A stretch of 64,000 nucleotides of DNA from Pseudomonas sp. P7548 (GTDB lineage Bacteria; Pseudomonadota; Gammaproteobacteria; Pseudomonadales; Pseudomonadaceae), in assembly GCF_013386585.1 (NCBI RefSeq), contig NZ_JACARO010000007.1, positions 1 to 64,000 on the forward strand, in the 5' to 3' direction. This document shows positions 15,518 through 24,918 of the stretch, piece by piece. How positions within the stretch are numbered: position 1 is the first letter of the stretch; every line of letters begins with the position of its first letter. The notes under the pieces are model-generated. The model saw nothing but the letters and a program-made list of their open reading frames with translations. It did no database searches and was not told the origin of the DNA. The position numbers and the translations under genes were made by a program.

Positions 15518-16903
15518 TCAGGGTTTACGTTGGAACTGCAATTCCACTTCCAAGCCCCCACCTTTCCGATTGTTCAAGCTCAACTGCCCGTCATGCGCCC
15601 GCGCAATGGTGTGGGCAATGCTCAGCCCCAACCCATACCCGCCCGTCTCGGCGTTGCGTGAGCCTTCCACCCGATAAAACGGCTCCATCACCTGTTCCAG
15701 CTGTTCCTGGGGAATCCCCGGGCCACGGTCACTGATGACGATCTTCAGGCTGTCTGCCTGGTCCTCGACCTGCACCACCACTTCACAGCCATAACGCACC
15801 GCGTTTTCCAGCAGGTTCTGCACACAACGCTTGAGGCTGCGGGCATACCCCGGCAAGGGTTGCCGGGCCCGTCCCACTATCGTCACGCTTTGCCCCACAT
15901 CCTCAAGATCGGCCTGCAGGCTTTGCAGCAAGGCGTTGATGTCGATGTTCTGCCGCGTCTCATTGATTTCGCCACTGCTGACAAAATCCAGGGTGCTGGA
16001 GACCATGTGCTCCATTTCTTCCAGGTCGCTGCGAAACCGCTCCTTGGTGCGGGTGTCTTCCAGCATCTCGGTGCGCAGGCGCAGGCGTGTGATCGGTGAA
16101 CGCAGATCGTGGGAAATCGCCGCGAGAAAACGCGTGCGTTCGGCGATGTTGGCGATCAAGCGTTGCTGCATCGCATTGAAGGCCTGCGCCGCACGGCGGA
16201 CTTCAGTGGGGCCGTCCACCGACAGCGGCGGGCGCTGGATATCACGCCCCAACGCCTCAGCCGCCTTGGCCAGGGCATTGAGCGGGCGGATCGCCAGGCG
16301 CACCGCCACCAGGGCGATCACCACCAGCACCAACACCCGCAGCAAGTAGATACGCATCACATAGTCGAACAGCAGGTCCAGCGGCGAAGTGCTGGTCCAG
16401 CCCTGTTCTTCACTGGCATCCACCTGCAACCAGCGCCCGTCGGGCAGGCGCAGGTCAATCAGGAACTGCCCCACCACCGGCTTGGAGCCGAGCAAGGTCG
16501 ACAACCCTGCGGTCTGCCCTTCGCCATCCACCAAAGACAGACGCAGCAGGATCAGGGTCTGGGCGTAGCCGGTTTTCTCCGACAACACCTTTTTGATCAG
16601 GCGCTCGGTGGGCCGGTCGCTGTCAGTCAGGGTGCTGGGCGTGCTGCTGGCCTGGTCGCTCACCGTCAGGCGAAAGTGCGGCGTGTTGAGCAGCTTGATC
16701 AACTGGTCGGCCTGCTGCGGGTCGCTGTGCACCAGCCGCACCACGTCGGCCAGGCGCGTCGCGATCAGCCGCGCGGGAATTTCCAGCACCTGGCCATGTC
16801 GGCGGTCGTACCAGATGCTGCTGGTCAGGGCCTGGGCCGCGAGCATGCCGCTGACCAGGATCAGCACCAGTCGCCCGAACAGCGAGCGCGGCAGCAGTCT
16901 CAC
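15518..16903 (-). CDS. Sensor histidine kinase
   Basis: 461-residue inner-membrane kinase. TM1 is about 9-29, then a periplasmic sensor region (30-182), TM2 (183-203), HAMP (204-256), the HisKA domain with phospho-acceptor His265 in AISHDLRSP, and a HATPase domain with N-box NLLENAVRYG and G-box DRGPGI, ending GGYGLGLSI. EnvZ/PmrB-like layout. It overlaps its response regulator gene by four bases. The signal is unknown. It lies next to the iron-uptake operon, but regulation of that operon is only a guess. Confidence 0.93.
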   Translation of the reverse strand: MRLLPRSLFGRLVLILVSGMLAAQALTSSIWYDRRHGQVLEIPARLIATRLADVVRLVHSDPQQADQLIKLLNTPHFRLTVSDQASSTPSTLTDSDRPTERLIKKVLSEKTGYAQTLILLRLSLVDGEGQTAGLSTLLGSKPVVGQFLIDLRLPDGRWLQVDASEEQGWTSTSPLDLLFDYVMRIYLLRVLVLVVIALVAVRLAIRPLNALAKAAEALGRDIQRPPLSVDGPTEVRRAAQAFNAMQQRLIANIAERTRFLAAISHDLRSPITRLRLRTEMLEDTRTKERFRSDLEEMEHMVSSTLDFVSSGEINETRQNIDINALLQSLQADLEDVGQSVTIVGRARQPLPGYARSLKRCVQNLLENAVRYGCEVVVQVEDQADSLKIVISDRGPGIPQEQLEQVMEPFYRVEGSRNAETGGYGLGLSIAHTIARAHDGQLSLNNRKGGGLEVELQFQRKP

Positions 16904-17610
16904 GAGCCCAGCACCACATCATCGGCGGTGAGCATGTAACCCTCGTTGCGCACGGTCTTGATCAGCCCCGCCGGCAGTTGGGAACGCAGGCGGCTGACGC
17001 ACACGTCGATGGAGCGGTCGAACGGCGTGCTGTCCTTGTCGAACACGTGATTGAGCAGAAAGTCGCGACTCAACGGGCGGTTGGGGTGCTGCAACAACAG
17101 GCGCAGCACGCGGTAGTCCGAATTGCCCAGGCTGACCACCACACCTTCCGGGGTGAGCAGTTGCCGCGCCCGTGTGTCGAGCTGCCAGCCGGCGAAACGG
17201 ATGCTCGGCGCTTCATCCAGCCGCGCCCGGTCCGGAAAACTCTGCACCCGACGCAGCACCACCTTGATGCGTACCAGCAACTCACGCGGGTCGAAGGGTT
17301 TGGGCAGGTAGTCGTCGGCACCGATTTCCAGGCCGACGATGCGGTCGATCAACGAGCCCTTGGCCGTGAGCATCACCACCGGCGTGTTGGAACTCACCCG
17401 CAGTTCGCGGCACAGGCTCAGGCCGTCTTCGCCGGGCAGCATCAGGTCGAGCACGATCAGGTCGATCACATTGAGCGCCAGGCGGCGGCGCATTTCCTTG
17501 CCGTCGGCGGCGGTGGACACCTGGAAGCCGGCGTCGCTCAGGTAGTCGCAGAGCAGTTGGCGGATTTGCGGGTCGTCATCGACGATCAACAGGTGGTCTT
17601 GCTTGGCCAT
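16900..17610 (-). CDS. OmpR-family response regulator
   Basis: 236 residues. The receiver domain has acidic pocket DDD (11-13), phospho-acceptor Asp55 (VLDLMLPG) and the conserved Lys in LPKPFD. The winged-helix DNA-binding domain ends FDRSIDVCVSRLRSQL and VRNEGYML. It is transcribed before its kinase and is divergent from the TonB receptor gene across 196 bases. Confidence 0.94.
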   Translation of the reverse strand: MAKQDHLLIVDDDPQIRQLLCDYLSDAGFQVSTAADGKEMRRRLALNVIDLIVLDLMLPGEDGLSLCRELRVSSNTPVVMLTAKGSLIDRIVGLEIGADDYLPKPFDPRELLVRIKVVLRRVQSFPDRARLDEAPSIRFAGWQLDTRARQLLTPEGVVVSLGNSDYRVLRLLLQHPNRPLSRDFLLNHVFDKDSTPFDRSIDVCVSRLRSQLPAGLIKTVRNEGYMLTADDVVLGS

Positions 17611-17766
17611 GGGCAGTCGGTCCGAAAACTCAAAACGCAGGAGATAGCCGAAAGTTCAGCCAGCAGTACGCGCAAATGTAATGGAATGTTGTGGGAAACG
17701 ATAATCACGCATCAGCGATACAAACCCAGGGTATGGCAGGCGGAATCGCTCTTTAGACTACCGAAC

Positions 17767-17785
17767 CTAAATGAGAGTAATTGTA
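17767..17785. promoter_or_regulatory. Putative Fur box before the TonB receptor
   Basis: The stretch CTAAATGAGAGTAATTGTA matches 11 of 19 positions of the classical Fur 19-mer by my alignment. It lies 22 bases before the receptor start. The match is moderate, but placement before an iron-uptake operon supports it. Confidence 0.5.
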
Positions 17786-17806
17786 ATTTAGACTCGGAAC
17801 TCGCCT

Positions 17807-20194
17807 ATGTCACTGCCCACACCTCGCAGCCACACGCTGCACACCACTCTGGCGCCGATGTTCGGCTTGCTGGCTGCCGGTAGCGTTGCCCCGACGGCCT
17901 GGGCCGATGCGCCCGCCGCCGCGAACAACGACGCGGTGCTGAGCCTGCCGGAAATCAAGGTCGATGGCCAAGCTGCCCCCACCTCCGCCTTCAAGGTCGA
18001 CCGGGTGACCTCCGCCAAGATCAGCCAGCCGCTGCTGGATGCGCCGCAAAGCGTGACCATCGTGCCGCAACAGGTGCTCAAGGAGCAGAACGCGCAGACC
18101 TTGCAGGAAGTGCTGCGCAACGTGCCAGGCATTACCTTCATGTCGGGCGAAGGCAACCTGGGATGGGGCGACCTGTTTTCGATTCGCGGCTTCTCGTCCG
18201 AGCAAAGCCTGACCGTCGATGGCGTGCGCGATGCGGGCATGTCCACGCGCACCGACACCTTCAACCTGCAACAGGCTGAAGTGTTCAAGGGCACCGGGTC
18301 GATTGAGTCCGGGGTGTCCGCCGTAGGCGGCAGCGTCAACCTGGTGAGCAAAGAAGCACACCTGGGCGATGCCAATAAAGTCTCGGCCGGCATCGGCACC
18401 GACAGCTACCGCCGGCTCACGGCCGACCTGAACAAACAGATCAACGACACCACCGCCGTGCGCATCAACCTGATGAAGCACTACAACGGGGTGGCCGAGC
18501 GCGACGATGTGGACTATGACCGCTGGGGCATCGCGACGTCCTTCGGCTTCGGCCTGGGCACCGACACGCGGTTCTTCGTCGACACCTTCTATCAGAAAGA
18601 CACCAACACCCCGGACGGCGGCGTGCCGATCCAGCGTGGGACCAATGGCGACCGCATGCCGGGCGTAAAGCGCTCGAACTGGTACGGCGATTCCAGCCTT
18701 TACACCCAACAGAACGAAACCACCTCGCTGACCGCCCGTTTCGAACACGACTTCGACTGGAACGACGCCAACCTGCGCAACCAGACCCGCTGGGAACGCA
18801 GCGACAACTTTGCGGTGCTCTCCCCGGCGCGATTCTTTGCCGCCAATGCCAACGGCCAGAAAACCTGCTCCGGCACGCGCTGTGCGACCTTGGGCTACAC
18901 CGGTGTAGGCCCGATCAGCCAAGTCCCGGGCAGCACGGTCAATGCCTACACCGACTACGTGAACAACAGCAACACCGCCTACGGCATCCTGCGCGGCAGC
19001 GATTTCGGTTTGTCCAAGCGCTACACCATCCTGGATAACCAGACCGACTTCAGCTTCAAGTTCAACACCGGCAGCCTGCAGCACGCGGTGGTGTCGGGCC
19101 TCGAGTTCTACCACGAGACCTACGGCGGCCTGAAACGCAACGCCGAAGTGCCGGCCGGCGACATGTTCTTCGACATGAGCGACCCCAGCCACAGCTTCGC
19201 CAGCACCTATGTGACCAAGGGCGAAGGCGACCCACGCTCGGTGATCGACAACGCCGGCATTTATGCAGGCGACACGGTTACGCTCAACGACCAGTGGCAA
19301 GTGCTCGGCTCGCTGCGCTATGACAACTGGCGCGCCCAGACCACCCAACGTGGCCAGGCAGATATCAGCAGTACCGATGGCGCCGTCAGCGGTCGCGTCG
19401 GCGCGGTGTACAAGCCGTTGCCCAACGGCAGTATCTATGTGTCCTACAGCGAGGCGGCGCAACCGTCGGCACTCGGCGCGTCCACCAACAACCAGATCTA
19501 CGGCTCGGCCACCACCAGCAACTACAGCCCGGCCAAGTCCAAGACCTATGAAATGGGCACCAAGTGGGACATTGCCCACGACATGCTCAATGTGACGGCG
19601 GCGATCTTCCGCACCGAACTGGACAACGCCTGGGAATACCAGGACGGCGAGTCCGCCCCGGTCCGCGCCCTGCCCGCCAAACGCGTAGACGGCGTGGAGC
19701 TGGGCCTGCAAGGCAACATCACGCCGCGCTGGACCGCCTACACCGGGTTCTCGGCGCTCAAGAGCACCCAGACCAAAGGCATCAACAAAGGCGCCGGAGC
19801 CAAGAACGTGCCCGACCTGACCGCCAACCTGTGGACCACCTACGCCGTCACCGACGCCCTGAGCCTCAGCTACGGCGAGCAATACGTGGGCCGTCGTCGC
19901 TACAGCGACAACAAATACGTCGGCGGTTTGAACAACAACAGCAGCTACGCCAACGGCCCGTCCGGGGTGAACGCCATCTATGTGCGCGACAACGAAAAGG
20001 CCCCCGGCTACTGGCTGAGCAACGTGGCGGCGCAATACAAGGTGAACAAGGACACCACGGTCAACCTCAACCTCAACAACGTGTTCAATAAGTTCTATTA
20101 CAGCCAGGTCGGTGCGTCCCTCGACGGCTTCCAGCTGTACGGCATCCCCGGTGCCGGGCGCACCCTCACCGCCAGCGTCGACTATGAGTTCTGA
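17807..20194 (+). CDS. TonB-dependent siderophore receptor (Fiu/PiuA-like)
   Basis: 795 residues: signal peptide (cut near AWA|DAPAA), N-terminal plug domain (LPEIKVDGQ TonB-box region; DAPQSVTIVP; VLRNVPGI; FSIRGFSS; VGGSVNLVSK) and a 22-strand barrel ending in a C-terminal Phe (ASVDYEF). It should import a ferric siderophore or catecholate across the outer membrane with TonB energy. The pairing with a downstream PKHD hydroxylase is the arrangement of piuA-piuC in P. aeruginosa and fiu-ybiX in E. coli, which favours catecholates. It heads an operon of five genes. Confidence 0.93.
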   Translation: MSLPTPRSHTLHTTLAPMFGLLAAGSVAPTAWADAPAAANNDAVLSLPEIKVDGQAAPTSAFKVDRVTSAKISQPLLDAPQSVTIVPQQVLKEQNAQTLQEVLRNVPGITFMSGEGNLGWGDLFSIRGFSSEQSLTVDGVRDAGMSTRTDTFNLQQAEVFKGTGSIESGVSAVGGSVNLVSKEAHLGDANKVSAGIGTDSYRRLTADLNKQINDTTAVRINLMKHYNGVAERDDVDYDRWGIATSFGFGLGTDTRFFVDTFYQKDTNTPDGGVPIQRGTNGDRMPGVKRSNWYGDSSLYTQQNETTSLTARFEHDFDWNDANLRNQTRWERSDNFAVLSPARFFAANANGQKTCSGTRCATLGYTGVGPISQVPGSTVNAYTDYVNNSNTAYGILRGSDFGLSKRYTILDNQTDFSFKFNTGSLQHAVVSGLEFYHETYGGLKRNAEVPAGDMFFDMSDPSHSFASTYVTKGEGDPRSVIDNAGIYAGDTVTLNDQWQVLGSLRYDNWRAQTTQRGQADISSTDGAVSGRVGAVYKPLPNGSIYVSYSEAAQPSALGASTNNQIYGSATTSNYSPAKSKTYEMGTKWDIAHDMLNVTAAIFRTELDNAWEYQDGESAPVRALPAKRVDGVELGLQGNITPRWTAYTGFSALKSTQTKGINKGAGAKNVPDLTANLWTTYAVTDALSLSYGEQYVGRRRYSDNKYVGGLNNNSSYANGPSGVNAIYVRDNEKAPGYWLSNVAAQYKVNKDTTVNLNLNNVFNKFYYSQVGASLDGFQLYGIPGAGRTLTASVDYEF

Positions 20195-20197
20195 CCG

Positions 20198-20878
20198 GTG
20201 CTGATCGAAATCCCGGGGCTGCTCAGCCCCCGTGAAGTCGAGACCAGCGTGGCGGCCTTGCTCGATCAACCCTGGGTGGACGGCAAGGTGACCGCCGGGC
20301 AGCGCTCGGCCCTGGCGAAAAACAACCGGCAGTTGCCGGAAGATTCGCCGACGGCCATCCGCGTGGGTGAGCAGATTCTGGCGCGGCTGTCGGACAACGC
20401 GCTGTTCATGTCCGCCACCCTGCCCAAGCGCATCTACCCGCCGCTGTTCAACCGCTACAGCGGCGGCGAGGCCTTTGACTGGCATATCGACAATGCCATT
20501 CGCGGCCTCAAGGGCGTGCGCGAACGGGTGCGCACCGACATCTCCGCCACGTTGTTCCTGGCCGACCCGGCCAGCTACGACGGCGGCGAACTGGTGATCC
20601 GCGACACCTTCGGCGAACACGCCGTGAAGCTGCCCGCCGGCCACCTGCTGATCTACCCCGGCAGCAGCTTGCACAAGATCAACCCCGTCACCCGCGGTGA
20701 GCGCCTGGCCAGTTTCTTCTGGATCGAAAGCCTGGTGCGCGAAGACAGCCAGCGCCAACTGCTGCTGGACATGGACGTGGCGATCCAGACCCTCACCGCC
20801 CAACACGCCGACCACCACGCGCTGCTGCAACTGAGCGGCGCTTATCACAACCTGTTGCGGCGCTGGAGCGATGTCTGA
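20198..20878 (+). CDS. PKHD-type Fe(II)/2-oxoglutarate dioxygenase (PiuC/YbiX-like)
   Basis: 226 residues with a GTG start three bases after the receptor stop codon. Metal ligands are His96 and Asp98 (FDWHIDNA) and His159 (GSSLHKINP), and Arg169 should hold 2-oxoglutarate. The length and the [11 protein letters not shown] segment match the YbiX/PiuC family. Its substrate is not established in the family; the tight linkage to a siderophore receptor suggests it modifies the ligand or releases iron. Confidence 0.92.
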   Translation: MLIEIPGLLSPREVETSVAALLDQPWVDGKVTAGQRSALAKNNRQLPEDSPTAIRVGEQILARLSDNALFMSATLPKRIYPPLFNRYSGGEAFDWHIDNAIRGLKGVRERVRTDISATLFLADPASYDGGELVIRDTFGEHAVKLPAGHLLIYPGSSLHKINPVTRGERLASFFWIESLVREDSQRQLLLDMDVAIQTLTAQHADHHALLQLSGAYHNLLRRWSDV

Positions 20879-20906
20879 TGCGCCGCCTTCACCTGGAGTC
20901 CGTGCC

Positions 20907-22034
20907 ATGTTGAAACCCCGAAACGCGCTCAAACTCGGCGTGCTGTTCGCCGCGCTGGTCCTGGGCCATGCCGAAACCGCCGCCGCCCATGAAGTCACCG
21001 ACGTGCTGGGCCGCAAGGTCGAAGTGGCCGACAACGTCAAGCGTGTGGTCCTTGGCGAAGGCCGGCTGATTTCCGCCTTTGCCTTGCTCGACAAGGACGC
21101 GCCGTTCCAGCGCATCGTCGGCTGGCAGAACGACCTGAAGCTGCTGGACCAGCACACCTACAACGCCTACGTGGCGAAATTTCCGACAGTGAAAGACATC
21201 CCGCTGATCGGCCAGGCGTCGGAGCAAAGCGTCAGCGCCGAGGAAATCCTTTCGCTCAAACCCGACCTGGCGGTGTTCAGCATTTCCGGCCACGGCCCCA
21301 CCGAACACAGCCCGGTCGCCGATGTGCTGGCCAAGGCGGGCATCCCGGTGTTGTTCGTCGACTTCCGCATCAACCCGGTGCAAGGCACCCACACCAGCAT
21401 GACAGCGCTGGGTGACGCGCTGGGCCGTGAAGCCCAGGCCAAGGCGTTCCTCGACTTCTATGACCAGCACATCAAGGTCATCACCGACGCCGTCGCCACC
21501 CTGCCTGCGGGCCCGCGCCCGAGCGTGTTCCTCGAACTGCTGGCCGGTGCCTGGCAAGCGCCGGGGCACACCACCGGCAAGAGCGGCATGGGTGAAGTGA
21601 TCAAGCTGGTGGGCGGGCGCAACATCGCCGCCGATGTGGTGCCGGGTGCACTGGGGGATATCAGTGTCGAGTACGCGTTGAAGGCTGACCCGGATGTCTA
21701 CGTCGCCACGGGTAACCACAAGCCGGGGCTGATCCTGGGCGCAGGCGTGAGTACCGACGAAGCACGCGAGGCATTTGATCGGGTGCTGGCACGTCCGGAA
21801 TTCGCCAACCTGCGTGCGATCCGCACAGGTAATTCCCACGGCCTGTGGCATGACTTCTACAACTCGCCGTACAACCTGCTGGCCATCGAGTCGTTGGCCA
21901 AGTGGGTACACCCCGAGTTGTTCGCCAAGCTGGACCCGCAGACGACCATGGAGCAGATCAACCAGCAGTTCCTGGGGATGCCGCTACAGGGCGCCTATTG
22001 GATCGACGCTAAGCCCGCCGTAGAAACACGGTAA
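20907..22034 (+). CDS. Periplasmic iron/siderophore-binding protein of an ABC transporter
   Basis: 375 residues with a signal peptide cut near ETAAA|HEVTD. The FecB/BtuF-type fold is shown by VTDVLGRKVEVADNVKRVV, the lobe containing VSAEEILSLKPDLAVFS, and a C-terminal lobe with ANLRAIRTGNSHGLWHDFYNSP. It carries the substrate to the permease encoded next. GGAG lies nine bases before the chosen ATG; an in-frame ATG at 20871 overlaps the hydroxylase gene. A long REP hairpin follows the stop codon. Confidence 0.88.
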   Translation: MLKPRNALKLGVLFAALVLGHAETAAAHEVTDVLGRKVEVADNVKRVVLGEGRLISAFALLDKDAPFQRIVGWQNDLKLLDQHTYNAYVAKFPTVKDIPLIGQASEQSVSAEEILSLKPDLAVFSISGHGPTEHSPVADVLAKAGIPVLFVDFRINPVQGTHTSMTALGDALGREAQAKAFLDFYDQHIKVITDAVATLPAGPRPSVFLELLAGAWQAPGHTTGKSGMGEVIKLVGGRNIAADVVPGALGDISVEYALKADPDVYVATGNHKPGLILGAGVSTDEAREAFDRVLARPEFANLRAIRTGNSHGLWHDFYNSPYNLLAIESLAKWVHPELFAKLDPQTTMEQINQQFLGMPLQGAYWIDAKPAVETR

Positions 22035-22038
22035 AAAC

Positions 22039-22128
22039 TGTGGGAGCGGGCTTGCTCGCGAATGCGGTGTACCAGTCGCTGAAAATGTCGACTGGTACAC
22101 CGCATTCGCGAGCAAGCCCGCTCCCACA
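22039..22128. repeat. REP doublet with 40-bp perfect arms, inside the iron operon
   Basis: Arms 22039-22078 and 22089-22128 are perfectly complementary with only a 10-base loop. Beyond the usual GTGGGAGCGGGCTTGCTCGC unit the arms also match over 20 further bases (AATGCGGTGTACCAGTCG and so on). It lies between the binding-protein and permease genes, 38 bases before the permease start. Confidence 0.93.
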
Positions 22129-22165
22129 TTTTGATCTTCTTCGTTTTCGAAACGGTGTGAGCCAC

Positions 22166-23224
22166 ATGACCACTCAAACCCTCAACCTCGCCAGCGCCAC
22201 CCAGGGCTACCGCCGCCTGCTGGCGCGGCGTGCCTGGCTGCTGGCGTTACTGGGCACCGCGCTGGTCTGCGCCATCCTCGTGGACCTGGCCAGCGGCCCA
22301 TCGGGCATGGGCCTGCTGGCGCTGCTCAACGGCATTTTGCACCCTTCCCACCTGAGCGCCACCGACCAGGTAATCATCTGGAACGTGCGCCTGCCCTACG
22401 CCTTGATGGCGGTGTTGGTCGGTTGCGCGTTGTCGCTGGCCGGAGCCGAGATGCAGGCCATCTTGAATAACCCACTGGCCAGCCCCTTCACCCTGGGCGT
22501 GTCCTCGGCGGCGGCGTTGGGCGCGTCCCTGGTGATTGTGTTCCCGGTGACCACGCTGTGGGTCTCGGCCAATACCGCCATCTCCATCTCGGCGTTTATC
22601 TTCGCCGCCGCCTCGGTGTTTTTGCTGCAAGCCATGTCACGCCTGCGCGGTGCCGGGGTGGAAAGCCTGGTGCTGTTCGGGATCGCCCTGGTGTTCAGTT
22701 GCAACGCGGTGGTGGCCTTGCTGCAACTGGTCGCCACCGAAGATGTGCTGCAACAGCTGGTGTTCTGGACGCTGGGCAGCGTGACCCGGGCCAACTGGGA
22801 CAAGCTCGGCATCCTCGCGTTGGTGGTTGCCGTGGTCATGCCATTTTCCTTCACCGCCGCACCGCGCCTCACACTGTTGCGCATGGGCGAAGACCGCGCA
22901 CAAAGCTTCGGCGTGGACGTAAAGCGCCTGCGGTTTTTCTCGCTGCTGCGTATCAGCCTGTTGTCGGCGACCGCCGTGGCGTTTGTAGGCACCATCGGTT
23001 TTATCGGCCTGGTGGGTCCGCATATCGCGCGGATCCTGGTGGGCGAGGACCAACGCTTCCTGCTGCCGGCCAGTGCCTTGACCGGCGCGTTGCTGCTGTC
23101 GCTGTCGTCCATCGCCAGCAAGCTGATCATGCCCGGGGTAATCGTGCCGGTGGGCATTGTCACGGCCTTGGTGGGCGTGCCGATTTTCGTGGTGCTGGTG
23201 TTCAAGCGTGGGAGGCAGTTATGA
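22166..23224 (+). CDS. FecCD-family iron ABC transporter permease
   Basis: 352 residues with about ten hydrophobic helices. FecCD markers are visible: RLPYALMAVLVGCALSLAGA, MQAILNNPLASPFTLGVSSAA and GTIGFIGLVGPHIARILVGED. One permease of this size works as a homodimer with the ATPase. The start at 22166 follows the REP; the open frame from 22040 is REP-derived and not used. The stop codon overlaps the ATPase start as ATGA. Confidence 0.93.
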   Translation: MTTQTLNLASATQGYRRLLARRAWLLALLGTALVCAILVDLASGPSGMGLLALLNGILHPSHLSATDQVIIWNVRLPYALMAVLVGCALSLAGAEMQAILNNPLASPFTLGVSSAAALGASLVIVFPVTTLWVSANTAISISAFIFAAASVFLLQAMSRLRGAGVESLVLFGIALVFSCNAVVALLQLVATEDVLQQLVFWTLGSVTRANWDKLGILALVVAVVMPFSFTAAPRLTLLRMGEDRAQSFGVDVKRLRFFSLLRISLLSATAVAFVGTIGFIGLVGPHIARILVGEDQRFLLPASALTGALLLSLSSIASKLIMPGVIVPVGIVTALVGVPIFVVLVFKRGRQL

Positions 23225-24006
23225 GTGCAGGGTTATCGGTACACAACGCCAATGTGAGTTATGGGCGCCGGCAGATCGTGCACGGCCTGAACCTGCCCAC
23301 CCTGCCCCACGGCAGCCTGACCGCCTTGATCGGGCCCAACGGCGCTGGCAAATCCACCTTGCTGCGCGCCGTGGCCGGGCTGGAAAAGATGCAGGGCGTC
23401 GTGCGATTGGGCGACCTGGACCTGTCAGCCATGTCGGTGGCCGAGCGCGCACGGCGCGTCACCTACATGCCGCAGAACCTGCCGCCGGGCCTGAGCCTCA
23501 GCGTGATGGAAAGCGTGATCGCCGCCTTGCGCGTGGCCAATGCCGACGGCGTTCCCCTGTCCAATGCCGCCTGCCTGCGCGAAGCCTTCGAGGCCTTGCA
23601 GCGCATTGGCATCGCGCATTTGGCCGATCAACTGTTAAGCACGTTGTCCGGTGGCCAGCGCCAATTGGTCAGCCTTGCCCAACTGATCGCGCGTCGCCCC
23701 CAGGTGATGTTGCTCGACGAACCCACCAGCGCCCTGGACCTCAATTACCAATTGAAGGTGATGGAGTGCGTGCGCTCTCTGGTGCGTGAGCACAACCTGA
23801 TCGCCGTGGTGGTGTTGCATGACATCAACCTCGCCGCGCGTTTTGCCGACCGTATTGCGGTGCTGCGCCAAGGCCGCTTGTACGCCAGCGGCACGGCGGA
23901 TGCGGTGCTCGACCCGCTGATGTTTGCCGAGGTGTACCGCGTGCAGGTGCGCATCGAGCGCTGTTCGCAGCAGTCGTTGCAGGTGTTGGTGGACGGTGCT
24001 GTGTGA
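23221..24006 (+). CDS. FepC/FecE-like ABC transporter ATPase
   Basis: 261 residues. Walker A GPNGAGKST (38-46), signature LSGGQRQ, Walker B VMLLDEPTSALD and switch histidine in VVLHDINLA are all present, so it should be active. It energises import by the adjacent permease and binding protein. It starts within the permease stop codon (ATGA). Confidence 0.95.
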   Translation: MSAGLSVHNANVSYGRRQIVHGLNLPTLPHGSLTALIGPNGAGKSTLLRAVAGLEKMQGVVRLGDLDLSAMSVAERARRVTYMPQNLPPGLSLSVMESVIAALRVANADGVPLSNAACLREAFEALQRIGIAHLADQLLSTLSGGQRQLVSLAQLIARRPQVMLLDEPTSALDLNYQLKVMECVRSLVREHNLIAVVVLHDINLAARFADRIAVLRQGRLYASGTADAVLDPLMFAEVYRVQVRIERCSQQSLQVLVDGAV

Positions 24007-24111
24007 TTCGCTTCTAAGGGTATGCACAAATGTTTCATTGAATTTTCGTCAGTGGAACATTACCTATACCTACAGGCATTCGCTCAAGCATCACCACCTT
24101 TGGAGAGCTTC

Positions 24112-24756
24112 ATGATCGACCTGTATTACTGGACTACCCCCAACGGCCACAAAGTATCGCTGTTCCTGGAAGAAGCCGGCCTGCCCTATAAGGTGCACCC
24201 GATCAACATCGGCCAGGGCGACCAGTTCAAGCCCGATTTCCTGAAGATCGCTCCCAACAACCGCATCCCGGCCATCGTCGATCACCAGCCGATCGACGGA
24301 GGCGCGCCAATTTCGCTGTTCGAGTCCGGCGCCATCCTGCTGTACCTCGCGGAAAAAACCGGCCAGTTCATTCCCAAAGACCTGCGCGGTCGCCAGGAAG
24401 CCCTGCAATGGCTGTTCTGGCAAATGGGCGGGTTGGGGCCGATGGCCGGGCAGAACCACCATTTCAGCCAGTTCGCGCCTGAGAAAATTCCCTACGCGAT
24501 CAAACGCTATGTAGACGAAACTGCCCGCTTGTACGGCGTGCTCGACCGCCGCCTGGCGGACCGCGCCTTCGTTGCCGGTGAGGACTACAGCATTGCCGAC
24601 ATGGCGATCTACCCGTGGATCGTTTCCCACAAATGGCAGAGCCAACGCTTGGAAGACTTCCCGCATCTGCACCGCTGGTTCAACAGCATCAAGGAGCGGC
24701 CAGCGACGGTTCGGGCTTATGAACTGGTGCAGAAAGTGAACCCACCCAAAGCCTGA
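24112..24756 (+). CDS. Glutathione S-transferase, YfcG-like (nu class)
   Basis: 214 residues. The N-terminal thioredoxin fold has YYWTTPNGHKVSLFLEEAGLPY and the glutathione-binding LFESGAILLYLAEK; the C-terminal helical domain has EDYSIADMAIYPWI. The TPN segment near residue 9 is like YfcG, which has disulphide-bond oxidoreductase activity. PAO1 has a GST next to quiP in the same arrangement. TTTGGAGAG lies before the start. Confidence 0.92.
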   Translation: MIDLYYWTTPNGHKVSLFLEEAGLPYKVHPINIGQGDQFKPDFLKIAPNNRIPAIVDHQPIDGGAPISLFESGAILLYLAEKTGQFIPKDLRGRQEALQWLFWQMGGLGPMAGQNHHFSQFAPEKIPYAIKRYVDETARLYGVLDRRLADRAFVAGEDYSIADMAIYPWIVSHKWQSQRLEDFPHLHRWFNSIKERPATVRAYELVQKVNPPKA

Positions 24757-24779
24757 CCTTGCGCCGTACGCGGTCAAAC

Positions 24780-24802
24780 TGTGGGAGCAAGCCCGCTCCC
24801 AC
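24780..24802. repeat. Truncated REP unit
   Basis: Short hairpin GTGGGAGC / GCTCCCAC with a 5-base loop: the outer parts of a REP doublet with the middle missing. It lies 23 bases after the GST stop codon. Confidence 0.7.
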
Positions 24803-24918
24803 ATTGTTCTGTGCCAGTCTCAAGATCTGACGTTTACCCCAAACTCCCGCTTGCGTCGTTTCGCCGCGCTCACTAACGTAGCGCCTTTACTGACGCTACC
24901 CCCCGCAGGAGCTTTGCC

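Noticed and set aside
17698..17712. Second Fur box (ACGATAATCACGCAT)
   Set aside because: Only one arm resembles the consensus; the other arm does not match.
17810..21157. Very long (1,115-codon) open frame on the minus strand
   Set aside because: It is antisense to the TonB receptor, PKHD hydroxylase and binding-protein genes, all strongly recognisable. It has no domain and a His/Val/Gly/Arg-rich composition typical of antisense frames in GC-rich genes.
22558..23220. In-frame extension of the ABC ATPase
   Set aside because: It overlaps the permease gene in another frame; the ATPase begins at 23221 with the expected N-terminus.
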